Source: Phoronis australis (taxonomy: Eukaryota > Phoronida > Phoronidae). From it: DNA of 64,000 bases. The stretch lies in the NCBI GenBank assembly GCA_002633005.1, contig NMRA01000183.1:291371-355370 (forward strand), written 5' to 3'. The position numbers were made by a program, and so were the translations under genes. Shown here one piece after another: positions 47,016 through 57,644 of the stretch (positions are counted from its first letter, which is position 1; each line of letters starts with the position of its first letter). Under the pieces are notes generated by a model. The model made no database searches, was not told where the DNA came from, and saw only the letters and a list, made by a program, of their open reading frames with translations.

Positions 47016-48231
47016 CTAAAAGTTAGAACTACATGTATTCGAAATAACTCTCAATTAACAACATGCACTAGAGAAACTGTTATCAAAGACTTCTTCGTCA
47101 GCACATGCAACCATGGGCTACATACGATATTTGGAAGACGATTAATTAGTTCTTAACCAATACAGGAGTATGCAATAGTTATTCAGTCAGACAGTGTAGT
47201 TGGTCACAGTATCATGATCTCGGTTTGTGTTCTTTTATAGGTTGTTTTACTTTAAACAGTTTATTGTTGTTGGGGTGCGTTCACATATCAAATCATCCAA
47301 AATTTCCCTCCTTTTATTCCCTCCTTCTTTGTCATCTTCCTTCCTCTTGATATGAACCCCCATTCCTGTCCAGCCTCTAACTACGTCATCACAATCAACC
47401 CCAGCAGCTCATTGGAGATTCCGTACGTGTTCTAGTTTATGATTCTAATGACACGTCAGCAACTGTGAACGACATCCCCAAGACCTCGACATTGCATTTG
47501 CAGCTATAGTATTGTGTGATGACAGTGTGTGTCAACGCTCCCCTCTCACTATTCTGTATTTTTAGAAATGCCTAGTGCTGTTGGCTTGTTAAAGCTGTAA
47601 CATGGTATTTGGTTACGTTGTAGTGCATTGTATTGTTCATGGTGGATTCAACTATCGGTTGCAAAGGTAGAAAAACATCTGTTTGTATAACTATTTTACA
47701 CCTTGTAAAAAGTGTTGCTCACACAGCTTTTTTATGTCGACGTGTGCTCTGAAAATCATTGTGCAACACAAGAAATCCACTGCCACCAGAATGAGTACCG
47801 AACCAGTGAACTACTATCAATGTTTTAATATTTAAAAATAATGGAAGGCACTGTAGCAATTGTGTACGACTTTGACTACTTGCGTAACCTCAAGTTTTCC
47901 CACGGAGGTGTTTCATATGTGTGACCTTCATTTGGTAGAGCAATTCATATAAAGTGAATGCGTCGGGATAACCACGTGATAACAGGCTTGATGATGCACA
48001 GTCTCATTAGATTCTGAATATGGCGGCAACTGAGATTACGACTGCAGCTGCAAACAGACAGTGAACTGGCGTCATGTTTGCACACACTCCTTGTCCACGT
48101 TTCGTAGGACGACACGAGAATCCTTGGGAAACCCCCACAGCATTGTCGTTACCCTAATAAAGCTAGGCGTAGTTTTTATCATTTGATTATTTATTTCACT
48201 ATTAAATAACGATTACATAATAGTATGGAAT

Positions 48232-48361
48232 TGTAGTGTTGTTACATTCGAATAGTATAAATGTAAGGAGTCACTTCCGGTACGTGGATCGTCTGACATA
48301 CACAATACACGTTAGTTCCTGAGCTAATACTTGTTTTATTAGATTAACTAACGATGCAACA
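48232..48361 (+). repeat. 5' LTR of gypsy element
   Basis: 130 bp, starts TGTAGTGTTG and ends GATGCAACA; identical base for base to the 3' LTR. A TATAAA box lies at 48256-48261, which could serve as the promoter of the retroelement. Confidence 0.96.
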
Positions 48362-48362
48362 C

Positions 48363-48375
48363 TGGCGACGAGGAT
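48363..48375 (+). promoter_or_regulatory. Primer-binding site (tRNA-Ser type)
   Basis: TGGCGACGAGGAT begins two bases after the LTR and is complementary to the 3' end of metazoan tRNA-Ser(GCT), including CCA. This primer is commonly used by Mag-clade gypsy elements. Confidence 0.85.
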
Positions 48376-48504
48376 CGACAAGACCCCAATAACAACCGAG
48401 AAGTCACAGGGATACGTGTTATTCCTACATAGCCTGTCACGAACTGACATTAGCAGTATATTTGAGCTGTCCTCGCCCGTACACGCTGAGTCCGTGCTGT
48501 TGAT

Positions 48505-49065
48505 ATGACATCCCTACCTGCCTTTCCCCCGTTTCTGGTACATGCCAATGAACAATCCGCGGGTAGTAGGTGGATGAAATGGCTAAACAAGTTTGAAAAC
48601 ATGCTTTTAGCCCTAGACATTACTGACACTAAACGTAAGAAAGCCCTATTACTACATTACATAGGCGAAGAGGGGTTCGATATCTATGATAGCATGAAGG
48701 ATGAAGAAGATGCCTATGATATTGTGAAACAAAGCTTCACTACTTACTTCACGCCTAAGCAAAACACTGCATATGAAACATACAAATTCAGGCAAGCGGT
48801 GCAAGAACCATCAGAGACAATCGACTCGTTTCACACTCGCTTGAGAACACTTGCAGCCACATGTGACTTTCATGACACAGATCGTGAGATCTTAACACAG
48901 ATTCTTCATGGGTGTACCTCCACTCGACTCCGCCGTCGTGGCCTACGAGACAACATGGGTGCCAGTGACATTGAAAAGGGTGTCAACTTGCTAACATTGC
49001 ACAAGCACAAATCACAGCCGCCCCATAAGTTCAAGCAACAGGACCAGCACAGACCCAAGAAATAA
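48505..49065 (+). CDS. Gypsy gag (capsid part), stopped before the zinc knuckles
   Basis: 186 residues from ATG to TAA. It has the gag fold motifs RWMKWLNKFENMLLALDI, LLLHYIGEEGFDIYD and FTPKQNTAYETYKFRQA. The same reading frame continues past the TAA (49063-49065) and, with no further stop, encodes a basic stretch and the nucleocapsid zinc knuckles VCRNCGGDF and YCLNCGKVGHFAQ up to about 49262. The stop therefore looks like a nonsense change within gag rather than its natural end. The second knuckle lacks its last Cys, which marks the next lesion. Confidence 0.85.
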   Translation: MTSLPAFPPFLVHANEQSAGSRWMKWLNKFENMLLALDITDTKRKKALLLHYIGEEGFDIYDSMKDEEDAYDIVKQSFTTYFTPKQNTAYETYKFRQAVQEPSETIDSFHTRLRTLAATCDFHDTDREILTQILHGCTSTRLRRRGLRDNMGASDIEKGVNLLTLHKHKSQPPHKFKQQDQHRPKK

Positions 49066-49160
49066 TTCAACTCGCGAGTCCCGAAGCGAACATCATCAGG
49101 GCAGACCCACACCAGTAAGAACCACAAGCCCAACAACAACTGGCGAAAACGAAACCGTGT

Positions 49161-51401
49161 GTGTCGCAACTGTGGTGGAGATTTTCCCCATCCTGCGAAC
49201 ACCATATGTCCTGCAAAAGGGAGATACTGTCTGAACTGTGGAAAAGTTGGACATTTCGCACAAGGGTCACTATTTCACTCCTTAATACATCAGTAGAATT
49301 CATTGTAGATACGGGAGCTTCAGTGAATATTATTCCCGAGTCCATGCTACAGCATTTTCCTGAGAGACCTACACTACAACCCCGGTCGACGAAGATTTAC
49401 GCATACGCACAAGATGCATGCCTCGACGTAGTGGGCTCCTTCAAAACGGAAGTGGCGTATAATGGCTCTAAATGCATGGCGACCTTCTACCTGATTCAAC
49501 GTGACCGTCCCACTTGCAGCCTACTTTGTGGACAAACCGCCCAAGCACTTGGTCTCATCCAGTATGCCTTCCAGTCATCCATCCCGGAGAGTGAAGAGTA
49601 TTCTCATCTGTTTTCTCCAGGCATTGGCAAACTCAAAGATGTCAAGATCAAGCTCCACATCGATAACACCATACAACCGATAACTCAGAGGCATCGACGC
49701 ATTCCATTTCACGTGCGAAAAGATGTCGAACAAGAAATTGCACGACTGACCGATCTCGACGTGATTGAGGAAGTCAACGTCCCCACCCCATGGATTAGCC
49801 CAGTTGTAGTAATACCCAAGAAAGAAGGCGTACGACTGTGTGTCGACATGAGAGAAGCCAATAAAGCGATTAAGCGAACCAAGCACATCATGCCGACTAT
49901 TGATGACCTTGTCCATGACCTGAATGAGGCTACAGTCTTCAGCAAGTTAGACATGTCAAGTGCCTACCATCAACTAGAGTTGGACGAAGAAAGTCGTTTC
50001 ATCACCACATTTACAACACGTGTTGGTCTACGACGATACAAGAGACTACTGTTTGGATTCAACGCTGCAGCTGAACTATTTCAGAATACTATTGCACAGT
50101 TACTTCAGGACATCCCAGGTGCCAAGAACCTCTCAAACGACATAATTGTATTCGGCAAAACCCAGATGGAACACGATGCAAGCCTACAAGCAACACTGAA
50201 GAGGCTGAACGACAGTGGTGCTAAGCTCAACAAAGAGAAGTGCCTATTCTCTGTGAATCAACTTACCTTCTATGGCCATACGTTTGGTGTACAAGGCATA
50301 TCTCCACAACCGTCCAAGACTCAGGCCATCATCGACATGAATGCTCCTTCCTCATCTGCAGAAGTTCGATCTCTACTCGGAATGGCGCAGTACCTTTCCA
50401 GATTTATTCGTCATTATGCCACCATTGTTGAACCGTTACGACGTCTCACCAAGAAGGACGTCACATGGTCATGGGGCAAAGATGAAGAGACAGCTTTCAA
50501 TAACCTGAAGGATGCGCTGACAAGTACCTCAGTACTTGCATATTTCGACCATCAGAAGAAAACCGAAATACTAGTCGACGCAAGCCCAGTTGGCCTAGGT
50601 GCTGTCTTGATGCAAGAAGATAAAGTCATCTCGTATGCAAGCCGTGCACTCACTGACACTGAGACACGATACTCACAGACAGACCGAGAAATGCTCGCAC
50701 TTGTCTTTGGAGTTGAAAAGTTCCATATCTACATTTATGGCTCAACCTTCACAATCACCACTGATCATAAACCTTTGCTTGGTATAATCAAGAGCCAGAA
50801 GCCGACCACAGCGAGAATGGAGCGATGGAGACTACGACTTATGCCATATGAAATGACCGTGCAGTATCGTCCAGGAAAAGATGAGAACAACCCAGCAGAC
50901 TACATGAGTCGTCATCCAGTCACACAGCCGAATCGACAAAACGCGGGAGAAGCTTACATTCAGTATGTAATGAAGACTGCAGTCCCGAAGTCAATGACTG
51001 TAGAAGAGGTACGTGCAGCGAGCCGTGAAGATCCAGTGATACCGGCGCTGGTAACAGCTATCGAAACTGGAATTTGGAACACAGCAAAACTGAGCTCGTT
51101 CACATCGTTCAGGGACGAACTATCTGTCGCAGATGGAGTTGTTCTTCGAGGACACAGAATCGTCATTCCTGAGAGCCTCCAGAAGCGTGTAATCACTATT
51201 GCCCACAAGTCGCATCAAGGTGTGGTGAAAACCAAACAGCTCATCCGAGAAAAGGTGTGGTTCAGTGGTATTGACAATACCGTAGAAAAGGCTGTGAGCG
51301 GATGTATTCCATGCCAAGCGTCAAACCCTGGGCAACCTCACAGAGAACCCTTGCCATGGATTTTGCGGGTCCATTTCCTACGGGAGAATATCTTCTTGTA
51401 G
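49161..51401 (+). CDS. Gypsy pol: protease, reverse transcriptase, RNase H, start of integrase
   Basis: An open frame of 746 codons; the true coding part begins about 49270. Protease: FIVDTGASVNIIP. RT: RLCVDMREANKAI, VFSKLDMSSAYHQLEL (motif A with Asp), LLFGFNAAAELFQ and LSNDIIVFG (motif C). RNase H: EILVDASPVGLGAVL, REMLALVFGVEKF and TTDHKPLLG, all acidic residues present. Then YRPGKDENNPADYMSRHP and the integrase HHCC finger (IAHKSHQGVVKTKQL, GCIPCQAS). In motif C the first Asp of the expected SDD is Asn (codon 50136-50138). The frame leaves the polyprotein after REPLP at about 51350. Confidence 0.93.
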   Translation: MSQLWWRFSPSCEHHMSCKREILSELWKSWTFRTRVTISLLNTSVEFIVDTGASVNIIPESMLQHFPERPTLQPRSTKIYAYAQDACLDVVGSFKTEVAYNGSKCMATFYLIQRDRPTCSLLCGQTAQALGLIQYAFQSSIPESEEYSHLFSPGIGKLKDVKIKLHIDNTIQPITQRHRRIPFHVRKDVEQEIARLTDLDVIEEVNVPTPWISPVVVIPKKEGVRLCVDMREANKAIKRTKHIMPTIDDLVHDLNEATVFSKLDMSSAYHQLELDEESRFITTFTTRVGLRRYKRLLFGFNAAAELFQNTIAQLLQDIPGAKNLSNDIIVFGKTQMEHDASLQATLKRLNDSGAKLNKEKCLFSVNQLTFYGHTFGVQGISPQPSKTQAIIDMNAPSSSAEVRSLLGMAQYLSRFIRHYATIVEPLRRLTKKDVTWSWGKDEETAFNNLKDALTSTSVLAYFDHQKKTEILVDASPVGLGAVLMQEDKVISYASRALTDTETRYSQTDREMLALVFGVEKFHIYIYGSTFTITTDHKPLLGIIKSQKPTTARMERWRLRLMPYEMTVQYRPGKDENNPADYMSRHPVTQPNRQNAGEAYIQYVMKTAVPKSMTVEEVRAASREDPVIPALVTAIETGIWNTAKLSSFTSFRDELSVADGVVLRGHRIVIPESLQKRVITIAHKSHQGVVKTKQLIREKVWFSGIDNTVEKAVSGCIPCQASNPGQPHREPLPWILRVHFLRENIFL

Positions 51402-52297
51402 TTATAGATGAATACAGCAGATATCCAGAAGTAGAAATCGTCTCATCTACTTCAGCTAAGGCTGTGATTCCGAAACTCGAGATGATCTTTGCTCGACAAG
51501 GCAACCCTCACAAGCTCAAGACCGACAATGGACCGCCATTCTGCAGCCATGAGTTCTCAGCCTTCGCTCAACAGTTCGGAATCGTTCACAAGAAAGTTAC
51601 GCCGTTGTGGCCAGAAGCAAATGGCGAAGCAGAGAGATTCATGCGAACTCTGAATAAGTACATACGAGCAGCAACAGCAGCCCAAGAGAATTGGAAGACG
51701 CAACTTCCCACGTTTCTTTCCCAGTATAGAGAGACGCCTCACTCCTCTACCAAGACATCTCCGTTTGAAGCCCTCACTGGTCGAAAGATGAACATTGGTC
51801 TACCCACCATACATCAGTTTCCCAACAACGGTTCAGTTCACAATCGCATCGTTGAGAATGACACCTCCAGCAAGGCCAAGATGAAGTCATATGCTGATAA
51901 CCGCCGACATACACAGACTTCGAATCTGCGACCAGGAGATCACGTGCTAGTGAAGCAACCCAAGTTGAACAAAACAACACCACCGTTCCAACCGTCGCCT
52001 TTCACTGTCACTGATAAGAAAGGCAGCATGATTACAGCACAACGGGGACCACAGACGATAACCCGTAATTCCTCACACTTCCAACAGATCCACGGTGACA
52101 TCGACACCAACGAAGAAGACAAAGAAGGTGGATCTACCCAGGTCGATACTACAACATCTACTACATCTACCAAGAAACTGTCTACATCTAGTCCCAGTTC
52201 CCCAAGTGATGAGATTCCAGCTACATCGCAAACCTCCAGACCCAATCGTTATCGACGTCCGCCAGACTATTTAAAGGACTATGTACTAACCCGTTAG
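51356..52297 (+). CDS. Gypsy integrase core and C-terminus (shifted frame)
   Basis: The frame continues integrase from LAMDFAGPFPTGEYLL (first catalytic Asp) through LKTDNGPPFCSHEF (second Asp) and WPEANGEAERFMRTL (Glu), so the DDE triad is intact. It runs on to PGDHVLVKQPK and a Thr/Ser-rich tail ending YLKDYVLTR. It is in a different frame from the upstream pol. The segment normally found between REPL and the first core strand is absent, so a short deletion of roughly thirty bases probably removed it and broke the frame. Confidence 0.92.
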   Translation: MDFAGPFPTGEYLLVVIDEYSRYPEVEIVSSTSAKAVIPKLEMIFARQGNPHKLKTDNGPPFCSHEFSAFAQQFGIVHKKVTPLWPEANGEAERFMRTLNKYIRAATAAQENWKTQLPTFLSQYRETPHSSTKTSPFEALTGRKMNIGLPTIHQFPNNGSVHNRIVENDTSSKAKMKSYADNRRHTQTSNLRPGDHVLVKQPKLNKTTPPFQPSPFTVTDKKGSMITAQRGPQTITRNSSHFQQIHGDIDTNEEDKEGGSTQVDTTTSTTSTKKLSTSSPSSPSDEIPATSQTSRPNRYRRPPDYLKDYVLTR

Positions 52298-52562
52298 TTG
52301 CCGTCAATCCGATTGTGTGCGAGAGACTATTACAAACAGTGTTGATCACATAGACTTTAGAGTTAGTAATTAAGTTCTTGTTCTTACTTGTTTAAGATTA
52401 CTCTAGCGTTCAAGTAGCATGTAGTTGTTTACTTCTGTTTTCATTTAGTGTATCAGTTTGCACTAGATCTTAGGTGCCACTTAATTATCCTTTATTAGCA
52501 AGTTGTCACGTTCTGTTTAGATCTTCAGGAACTTGTATTGAGTAGGAATCTTCACTCTGTAG

Positions 52563-52573
52563 TATGGGAGGAG
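52563..52573 (+). promoter_or_regulatory. Polypurine tract of gypsy element
   Basis: The purine-rich GGGAGGAG lies directly before the 3' LTR and would prime plus-strand synthesis. Confidence 0.75.
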
Positions 52574-52703
52574 TGTAGTGTTGTTACATTCGAATAGTAT
52601 AAATGTAAGGAGTCACTTCCGGTACGTGGATCGTCTGACATACACAATACACGTTAGTTCCTGAGCTAATACTTGTTTTATTAGATTAACTAACGATGCA
52701 ACA
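52574..52703 (+). repeat. 3' LTR of gypsy element
   Basis: 130 bp, identical to the 5' LTR and followed at once by the target duplicate GGAAT. Confidence 0.96.
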
Positions 52704-54134
52704 GGAATTATTAGGGTTGTTTTTGTGTTCACACTTGTTTATCAGTTGTGGCGTTATCCTCAAAACCTCAATTTAGTAGTATTTTTTTTCTTTTCTTGAT
52801 TACATGTATACTGTAAACACAGTTCTTCAGGAAGTCACTAGGTGACGCTCGCTACACAGTTAAATATTCACGATTTTAATGAGACATAGTGTCTTTAAGC
52901 AACAATCGACAGTACATTACAAGGCGGATTAAGGATTGACAATGACTAGCACGTACAACTTTTGGCATCTGCTATGGCGAAACCGTGATGATAGTCTCTT
53001 GAATAAATCTTTTTTGAATATCGCACATGCACAAATACGAAACACCTCCAGGGGATACAATGTGCGTTGAGGCTTCGGAAATGCCCGTGGTGTTCTCGAC
53101 GTTGTGAATGAGTGCCAACTGGTACACTTCGGGGTATTTTCGTAGCCTCAGACCTCACCGTGGTGAACATTACCTGCGCACGTGCTTTTAAACTGAAGTG
53201 ATACTGAATATCATTATCCAGCTAGTTTAAAAGTCGCATGATCCGCCGTGTGGCTTAAGCCCGCACAGGCAATAATAACGCTTGAACTCCGAGGGGAAAG
53301 TGAGGCTACGGAAATACAAGGTGTTTCCAATGGGACAAGAGCCCTACAAACGCGTAGCTTACAAATTAAAGGCGGCAGAATCATGGATTCCACTGTGGTA
53401 TTCCAGGACGTGACTATTCACGTAAACCGTGGAATTCATGCATGGTGATATAATTTGTACTGTAAAAACGTGCTTGTATGAATTTCTAGAAGAGTTGACT
53501 TTTACTCACAGTTCAAATGGAAATCACAAGTTCATCGAGCGTTACGATACAACAGTTAACAATGTGGTATGTAACTACCAATGGAGGTGTAAACGACAGC
53601 TACTGATTTCTCAGTTCTCAAGTTGTACTCGGTGTATCGAAAATTAATATTCAACTTCAAGTTATAAAAAATCAGACGTTTTGTGAGTTAAACATGACAC
53701 AAACATCTACGTCCTTCAACCAGGCAGTAAGGTTACCTCTTTCCCCATTTCACGTTTGACCCCGACGTCGCAAAACTAAGGTAAAACAATAGGCTAAACC
53801 GGATGTTTAGGTTGATTGTCGCATTACCAGAAAAGGCGCCAAATTTACCTCTAACATTCAGTGGTACAAAATACGTTAGTAGGGAATTGAGACATAATTC
53901 TCAAACTCTCAATCTAAAGTGCCTGTACGACAGATTGGAAGTAATTAATGTACATGTACTCACCATAAATAATCAGGCATAGTAACATGGAACATCAAGC
54001 CAAGGAGACCAATAGTAAATTAACTTAACCGTCAGACCATAGAATTGGCAATTCGTGACGAGCCATTATCCCACACGAAGGAAATGAAGTTGTGTAGGAT
54101 TGCTTTCTGGTGTATGAACTGGATTCTTACTTAC

Positions 54135-54257
54135 TGTCGCATCTGAACTGATGTTTCACATATCCAGCATTGCATATACATTGCTTCTTCAAGGAGTTGC
54201 AAACTGCGTTGGCGACGCACATCGAACCTCCAAACTCGCAAGGCACTGTGCTCGTAT
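54135..54257 (-). CDS. EGF-like exon
   Basis: 123 bases, phase 1-1, acceptor 'atgttttag', donor GACA|gtaagt. It encodes STVPCEFGGSMCVANAVC and KQCICNAGYVKHQFRCD. The YVKHQFRC end resembles YMKHQYKC in the exon at 55887, suggesting a local subfamily. It lies upstream of the gypsy-bearing intron. Confidence 0.88.
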
Positions 54258-55079
54258 CTAAAACATTTCAGGGAATGGGCATAGATGCACGGAAATAAAA
54301 AGGTCAGATAATCACACTAAAATTAAATCATTAGATTTACATAGTTATTAAATTGTTCTACCGAAACCTCAGCCACACGAACGTCATGTACTCCTGTCAT
54401 TAGGCCATAAGCTTTGCATCAGCCGAGTACAATACGGCAACGTGATATTGTTTTCGGTATTCCCCAAAAGGTAGGTCAACTCACAGCGTATGGCAACAAC
54501 CTAAAGCTTCTGAATCTCAACGTCTTTAAGGATTGTGAAAAGGACAGTTTAGTATCCGTCTTTTTTCTATCGCCATTCGAACAACTTTTGCCGATTAGCC
54601 ATTTAACGGAGCAATCGTAGTGATCCTCGTTTTGGAGCGTGTATACTACATGTATTAGGGGTGGAGAATTCAAAAACTGCATCGGGATGAGAGAGATTTT
54701 ATTTCGTCTGTGTTTAAATAATTGTGAATCGGACGCGCTTTTTGCTAAAAATTTTTGTGATAATTAAAGTGAACAACTCACACGTTAGCATACCCGAAAG
54801 GCAGATTTGCCACAGAATGTTTCAAAGGATTGCTTACGAGTTTTCGCGTTTTTAAGGTCTGTCAGCGGAAACAGGTCTCCTAACAAAATTACTGTGAGCA
54901 CACTGCATAATTTTAGAATTCTTTCTCCCATGGTTGACGCCAGTTAAAACGTTTTCGGGTATAATTACCCATTCTACTCGCAAATCACGTGTGTAGGCCC
55001 CTTTTAATGACATCACGGTATAAAGACCCAAACAGCGTGTTCATGTACGTCAGCTTCAGACCGTGATATCCATGCTTAC

Positions 55080-55202
55080 CTTCACACTTGCCCTTTATCA
55101 AAATAAATCCCTGTTTACATTCGCACACCTTGGTTACACCATTACAAACTGCATTCTCTGGACATTTCTGACCTCCTGACTCGCACGGAACGACTACCTT
55201 AC
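55080..55202 (-). CDS. EGF-like exon
   Basis: 123 bases, phase 1-1, acceptor 'ctacattttag', donor GAAG|gtaagc. It encodes VVVPCESGGQKCPENAVC and KVCECKQGFILIKGKCE with six cysteines. Confidence 0.9.
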
Positions 55203-55886
55203 CTAAAATGTAGAAGAGCAAAGTTGTGGCACATTTTCGGAATTTGGTGACCAGGGAGTGTTAATTTCCGTCAATAGATGAAACGGTGAGACATTTTTTC
55301 TGACGTCATTCTGTGACGAGAAAACAGTGTCGGATTTAGAATGTCACGATAGGGGATCAATCACATTACCCAAAGATACATTTTTGTTCAATCCTAATGG
55401 GGGTCGGGGCACCGGGAACTGGAACCATCGTCAATATAATCGTTTCCTGATCATTGTATTTCACTAATCAATTTCACAAAAAATTAATCACCAGCAATGT
55501 ATTGACATTCTCCTGAAAAGGGACATTTAATGATTTGATCCAAAACCTGTGCTGCCGCCTGCTGATACAGCTAGTGCTTGTTTGAATGACAAAACCAAAA
55601 ACGAGACCAAAACCTCCTCGCTGCCACGATGTGGATAAGGGGTTTCCGCTGAGACGGGCGGGTTTCCCCACGACAGGCAATTAACTCAACCAAAGGGTTA
55701 AGTCACACCACCTGAGTCTTCAACTGTAATCGAAACGTTTGAGAGCTACATAGGGATATGATAATTTGCATTCAAGGCATTCCTCCATATAATCATAATC
55801 AGTACATGCAACAAATAAGCTGAATCCATGTTTGATGTACATTATGCACGTCACTGACAATCACACTAACAGATTTTGCAACCTAC

Positions 55887-56006
55887 TTTCACATTTGTAC
55901 TGATGTTTCATATAACCCGCTTTGCATCTGCACTTTCTCAACAGGATGTCGCAAAATGCATTTTCCGGGCACATGCTCCCTCCCATTTCACAGGATTTCT
56001 CCATTT
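55887..56006 (-). CDS. EGF-like exon (120 bases)
   Basis: Phase 1-1, acceptor 'catattacag', donor GAAA|gtaggt. It encodes MEKSCEMGGSMCPENAFC and RKCRCKAGYMKHQYKCE. One codon shorter than the 123-base exons because the segment before Cys 1 is trimmed. Confidence 0.88.
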
Positions 56007-56095
56007 CTGTAATATGTTAATACAAATTCGATGTGCATTAATTTTTAATATAACGACAAGCAATGGCGAATTGAACACCTATATCCGTAACATTA

Positions 56096-56526
56096 CCGGG
56101 ATTTTCCGCATATTTGAAGACCACTCGATGACACGCCCATGGGCATTTATTTAGAAACATTATGCCAAATAAATGCCTTTTGCGTTTATTTGGTGGTAAA
56201 AATTCTGCTGTCAAATGCCCAGATAGTGTGGAGTTTATTCGGAAATTTCCTCTTAGAAGTCCAACTTTTGGTCACAGATTGAGTTTTGTGGAGCATTTAT
56301 GATTCATAAAAACGAACAAAGTGTTGGCGAACCTGAAGGGCTGTTTCACTTACAAAAATACATATCGCGCTTAATGATGGCATTTGCTTAGCCAAAGCTA
56401 CGACTTTCCGTTTACACGCCTCTCTTTTCAGAATTAACGTACGGGCGTTTATTTTATGTAAGTAAAACACCTGATTTTTTCATTTTCCGATTGTACGCCC
56501 ATTGGCTTATCCGCAGAAAATCCCGG
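56096..56526 (+). mobile_element. TA-flanked MITE, copy 3 of 3 (best preserved)
   Basis: A 431-bp non-coding element bounded by TA on both sides (56094-56095 and 56527-56528). Ends CCGGGATTTTCCGC and GCAGAAAATCCCGG are inverted repeats with one mismatch. The TA duplication suggests a mariner-like source. It lies within the intron between EGF exons 57037 and 56006. Confidence 0.75.
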
Positions 56527-57036
56527 TAGCTATGCTTTGACGTGATTCTCAGACAGCTAATGATGTCAAACTGGAATTTTGCAATAGGAATTTCTAAATC
56601 TAACACAATACTTAAGTACTTAAACTAATTTGCACGAAGGACAGATATATGTTAATTTAAGCAGACTACCCTTTGGTGTACTTGTTGATTTGCTTAACAA
56701 ACATTTACCTAAATACCCTGGTACGTTGTTCATGATTTTCAGCCAGTGGGATTTTTTTCTTCTCAATATGATGTATGAGTGTTTAAATGTATTGAATTCG
56801 CGAAAAACAGTAACTTGCGAAAAAATTGATGCTCAACTATAATTGTAAGAAACTCCGAAACCACCCAGATTTTCCCCCTGATTTAGAGGTTTGTGTTCAT
56901 TCCTCCAGGCTGTTTTTGTAAAGTACGGCAAGATCAGCGAATTCCTCATGTGCTACAGACAAAGCACGTGATTTAAATAGCTCTGACTCGTATTTTACTT
57001 TACGGAACGAGACGTTCTGCTTTTTCTCTTCCTTAC

Positions 57037-57171
57037 CCATGATGCACTTGTTATTGGCTTTCAGTGAGTAACCCGGAACACAGCCACATTTGAAAGACCC
57101 TATAGTGTTGGTACACGTCCCTTTATGTTGGTCACATTTGTTGATGCTGGGGTCCCTACATTCGTCGACGT
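57037..57171 (-). CDS. Calcium-binding EGF exon
   Basis: 135 bases, phase 1-1, acceptor 'tttattccag', donor ATGG|gtaagg. It encodes DVDECRDPSINKCDQHKG and GTCTNTIGSFKCGCVPGY. DVDEC at the start and the N-T-x-G-S-F before Cys 4 form the calcium-binding consensus. This class is not found 3' of this point in the gene. Confidence 0.92.
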
Positions 57172-57290
57172 CTGGAATAATCAGTATAAATCTTGAATAG
57201 AAATGACACTGAAATGTAGCAATAGTAGCAATTTACAACACCAGCATGTCTTCGGATTGACATGTGACGAAGTTACGTAAATTATATTAC

Positions 57291-57410
57291 CTTCACATCT
57301 TGTTTCATCGCCAATGAAACCACTTTTGCACTTGCACGTGAAGTTCCCAGGAGTGTTAATGCAGTCTGCATAAGCGGGGCAACTGCTGTCGTCTTGGCAC
57401 TCGTCAATAT
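57291..57410 (-). CDS. Calcium-binding EGF exon
   Basis: 120 bases, phase 1-1, acceptor 'ttttaattaag', donor GAAG|gtaata. It encodes DIDECQDDSSCPAYADC and NTPGNFTCKCKSGFIGDE. DIDEC and the N-T-x-G-x-F/Y hydroxylation-type consensus are present. Confidence 0.92.
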
Positions 57411-57596
57411 CTTAATTAAAATAGAACTTGGTTTACTGCGAAATATACGAATTGTTGATAAGAGGAAAACACAACTAAGCGAACCTTTGAGGAGACAAAT
57501 TTGATTGGTTCACCTCCTACGCTGCGTCACTTACAAACACGTACAAGTTGTAACAGGTTACTACACAGTTTTACATAGACACGCTCGGTCGGCATT

Positions 57597-57644
57597 GCTG
57601 ACCCAAATTGACTCAATACAGAAGTTGTGTCAATTTGGGCCAGC
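57597..57644. repeat. Hairpin with about 15-bp stem
   Basis: CCCAAATTGAC and GTCAATTTGGG are exact reverse complements about 16 bases apart; outer bases GCTG and CAGC extend the stem after a mismatch. Confidence 0.65.

Larger units (their letters stand above)
48232..52703 (+). mobile_element. Complete Ty3/gypsy LTR retrotransposon (Mag-type), 4472 bp
   Basis: Two identical 130-bp LTRs (48232-48361 and 52574-52703), both TG...CA, are flanked by the 5-bp target duplication GGAAT (48227-48231 and 52704-52708). A tRNA-Ser type primer-binding site follows the left LTR and a purine tract precedes the right LTR. Gag, protease, RT, RNase H and integrase follow in order on the + strand; there is no envelope gene. 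Insertion is recent, yet the coding part has an in-frame stop in gag, a probable deletion at the gag-pol joint, an altered RT active site and a frameshift in integrase. It lies in the antisense direction inside an EGF-gene intron. Confidence 0.95.
47016..54134 (-). other. Large EGF-gene intron (7.1 kb)
   Basis: Donor after 54135 (A|gtaagt) and acceptor before 47015. The gypsy element and its extra target copy account for 4.48 kb; without it the intron would be about 2.6 kb. The rest (47020-48226 and 52709-54130) has no recognised coding sequence. Confidence 0.7.

Noticed and set aside
48505-52297. An endogenous virus with an envelope gene
   Set aside because: After integrase only a Thr/Ser-rich tail and the 3' LTR follow; there is no envelope-like frame, so it is a simple LTR retrotransposon.
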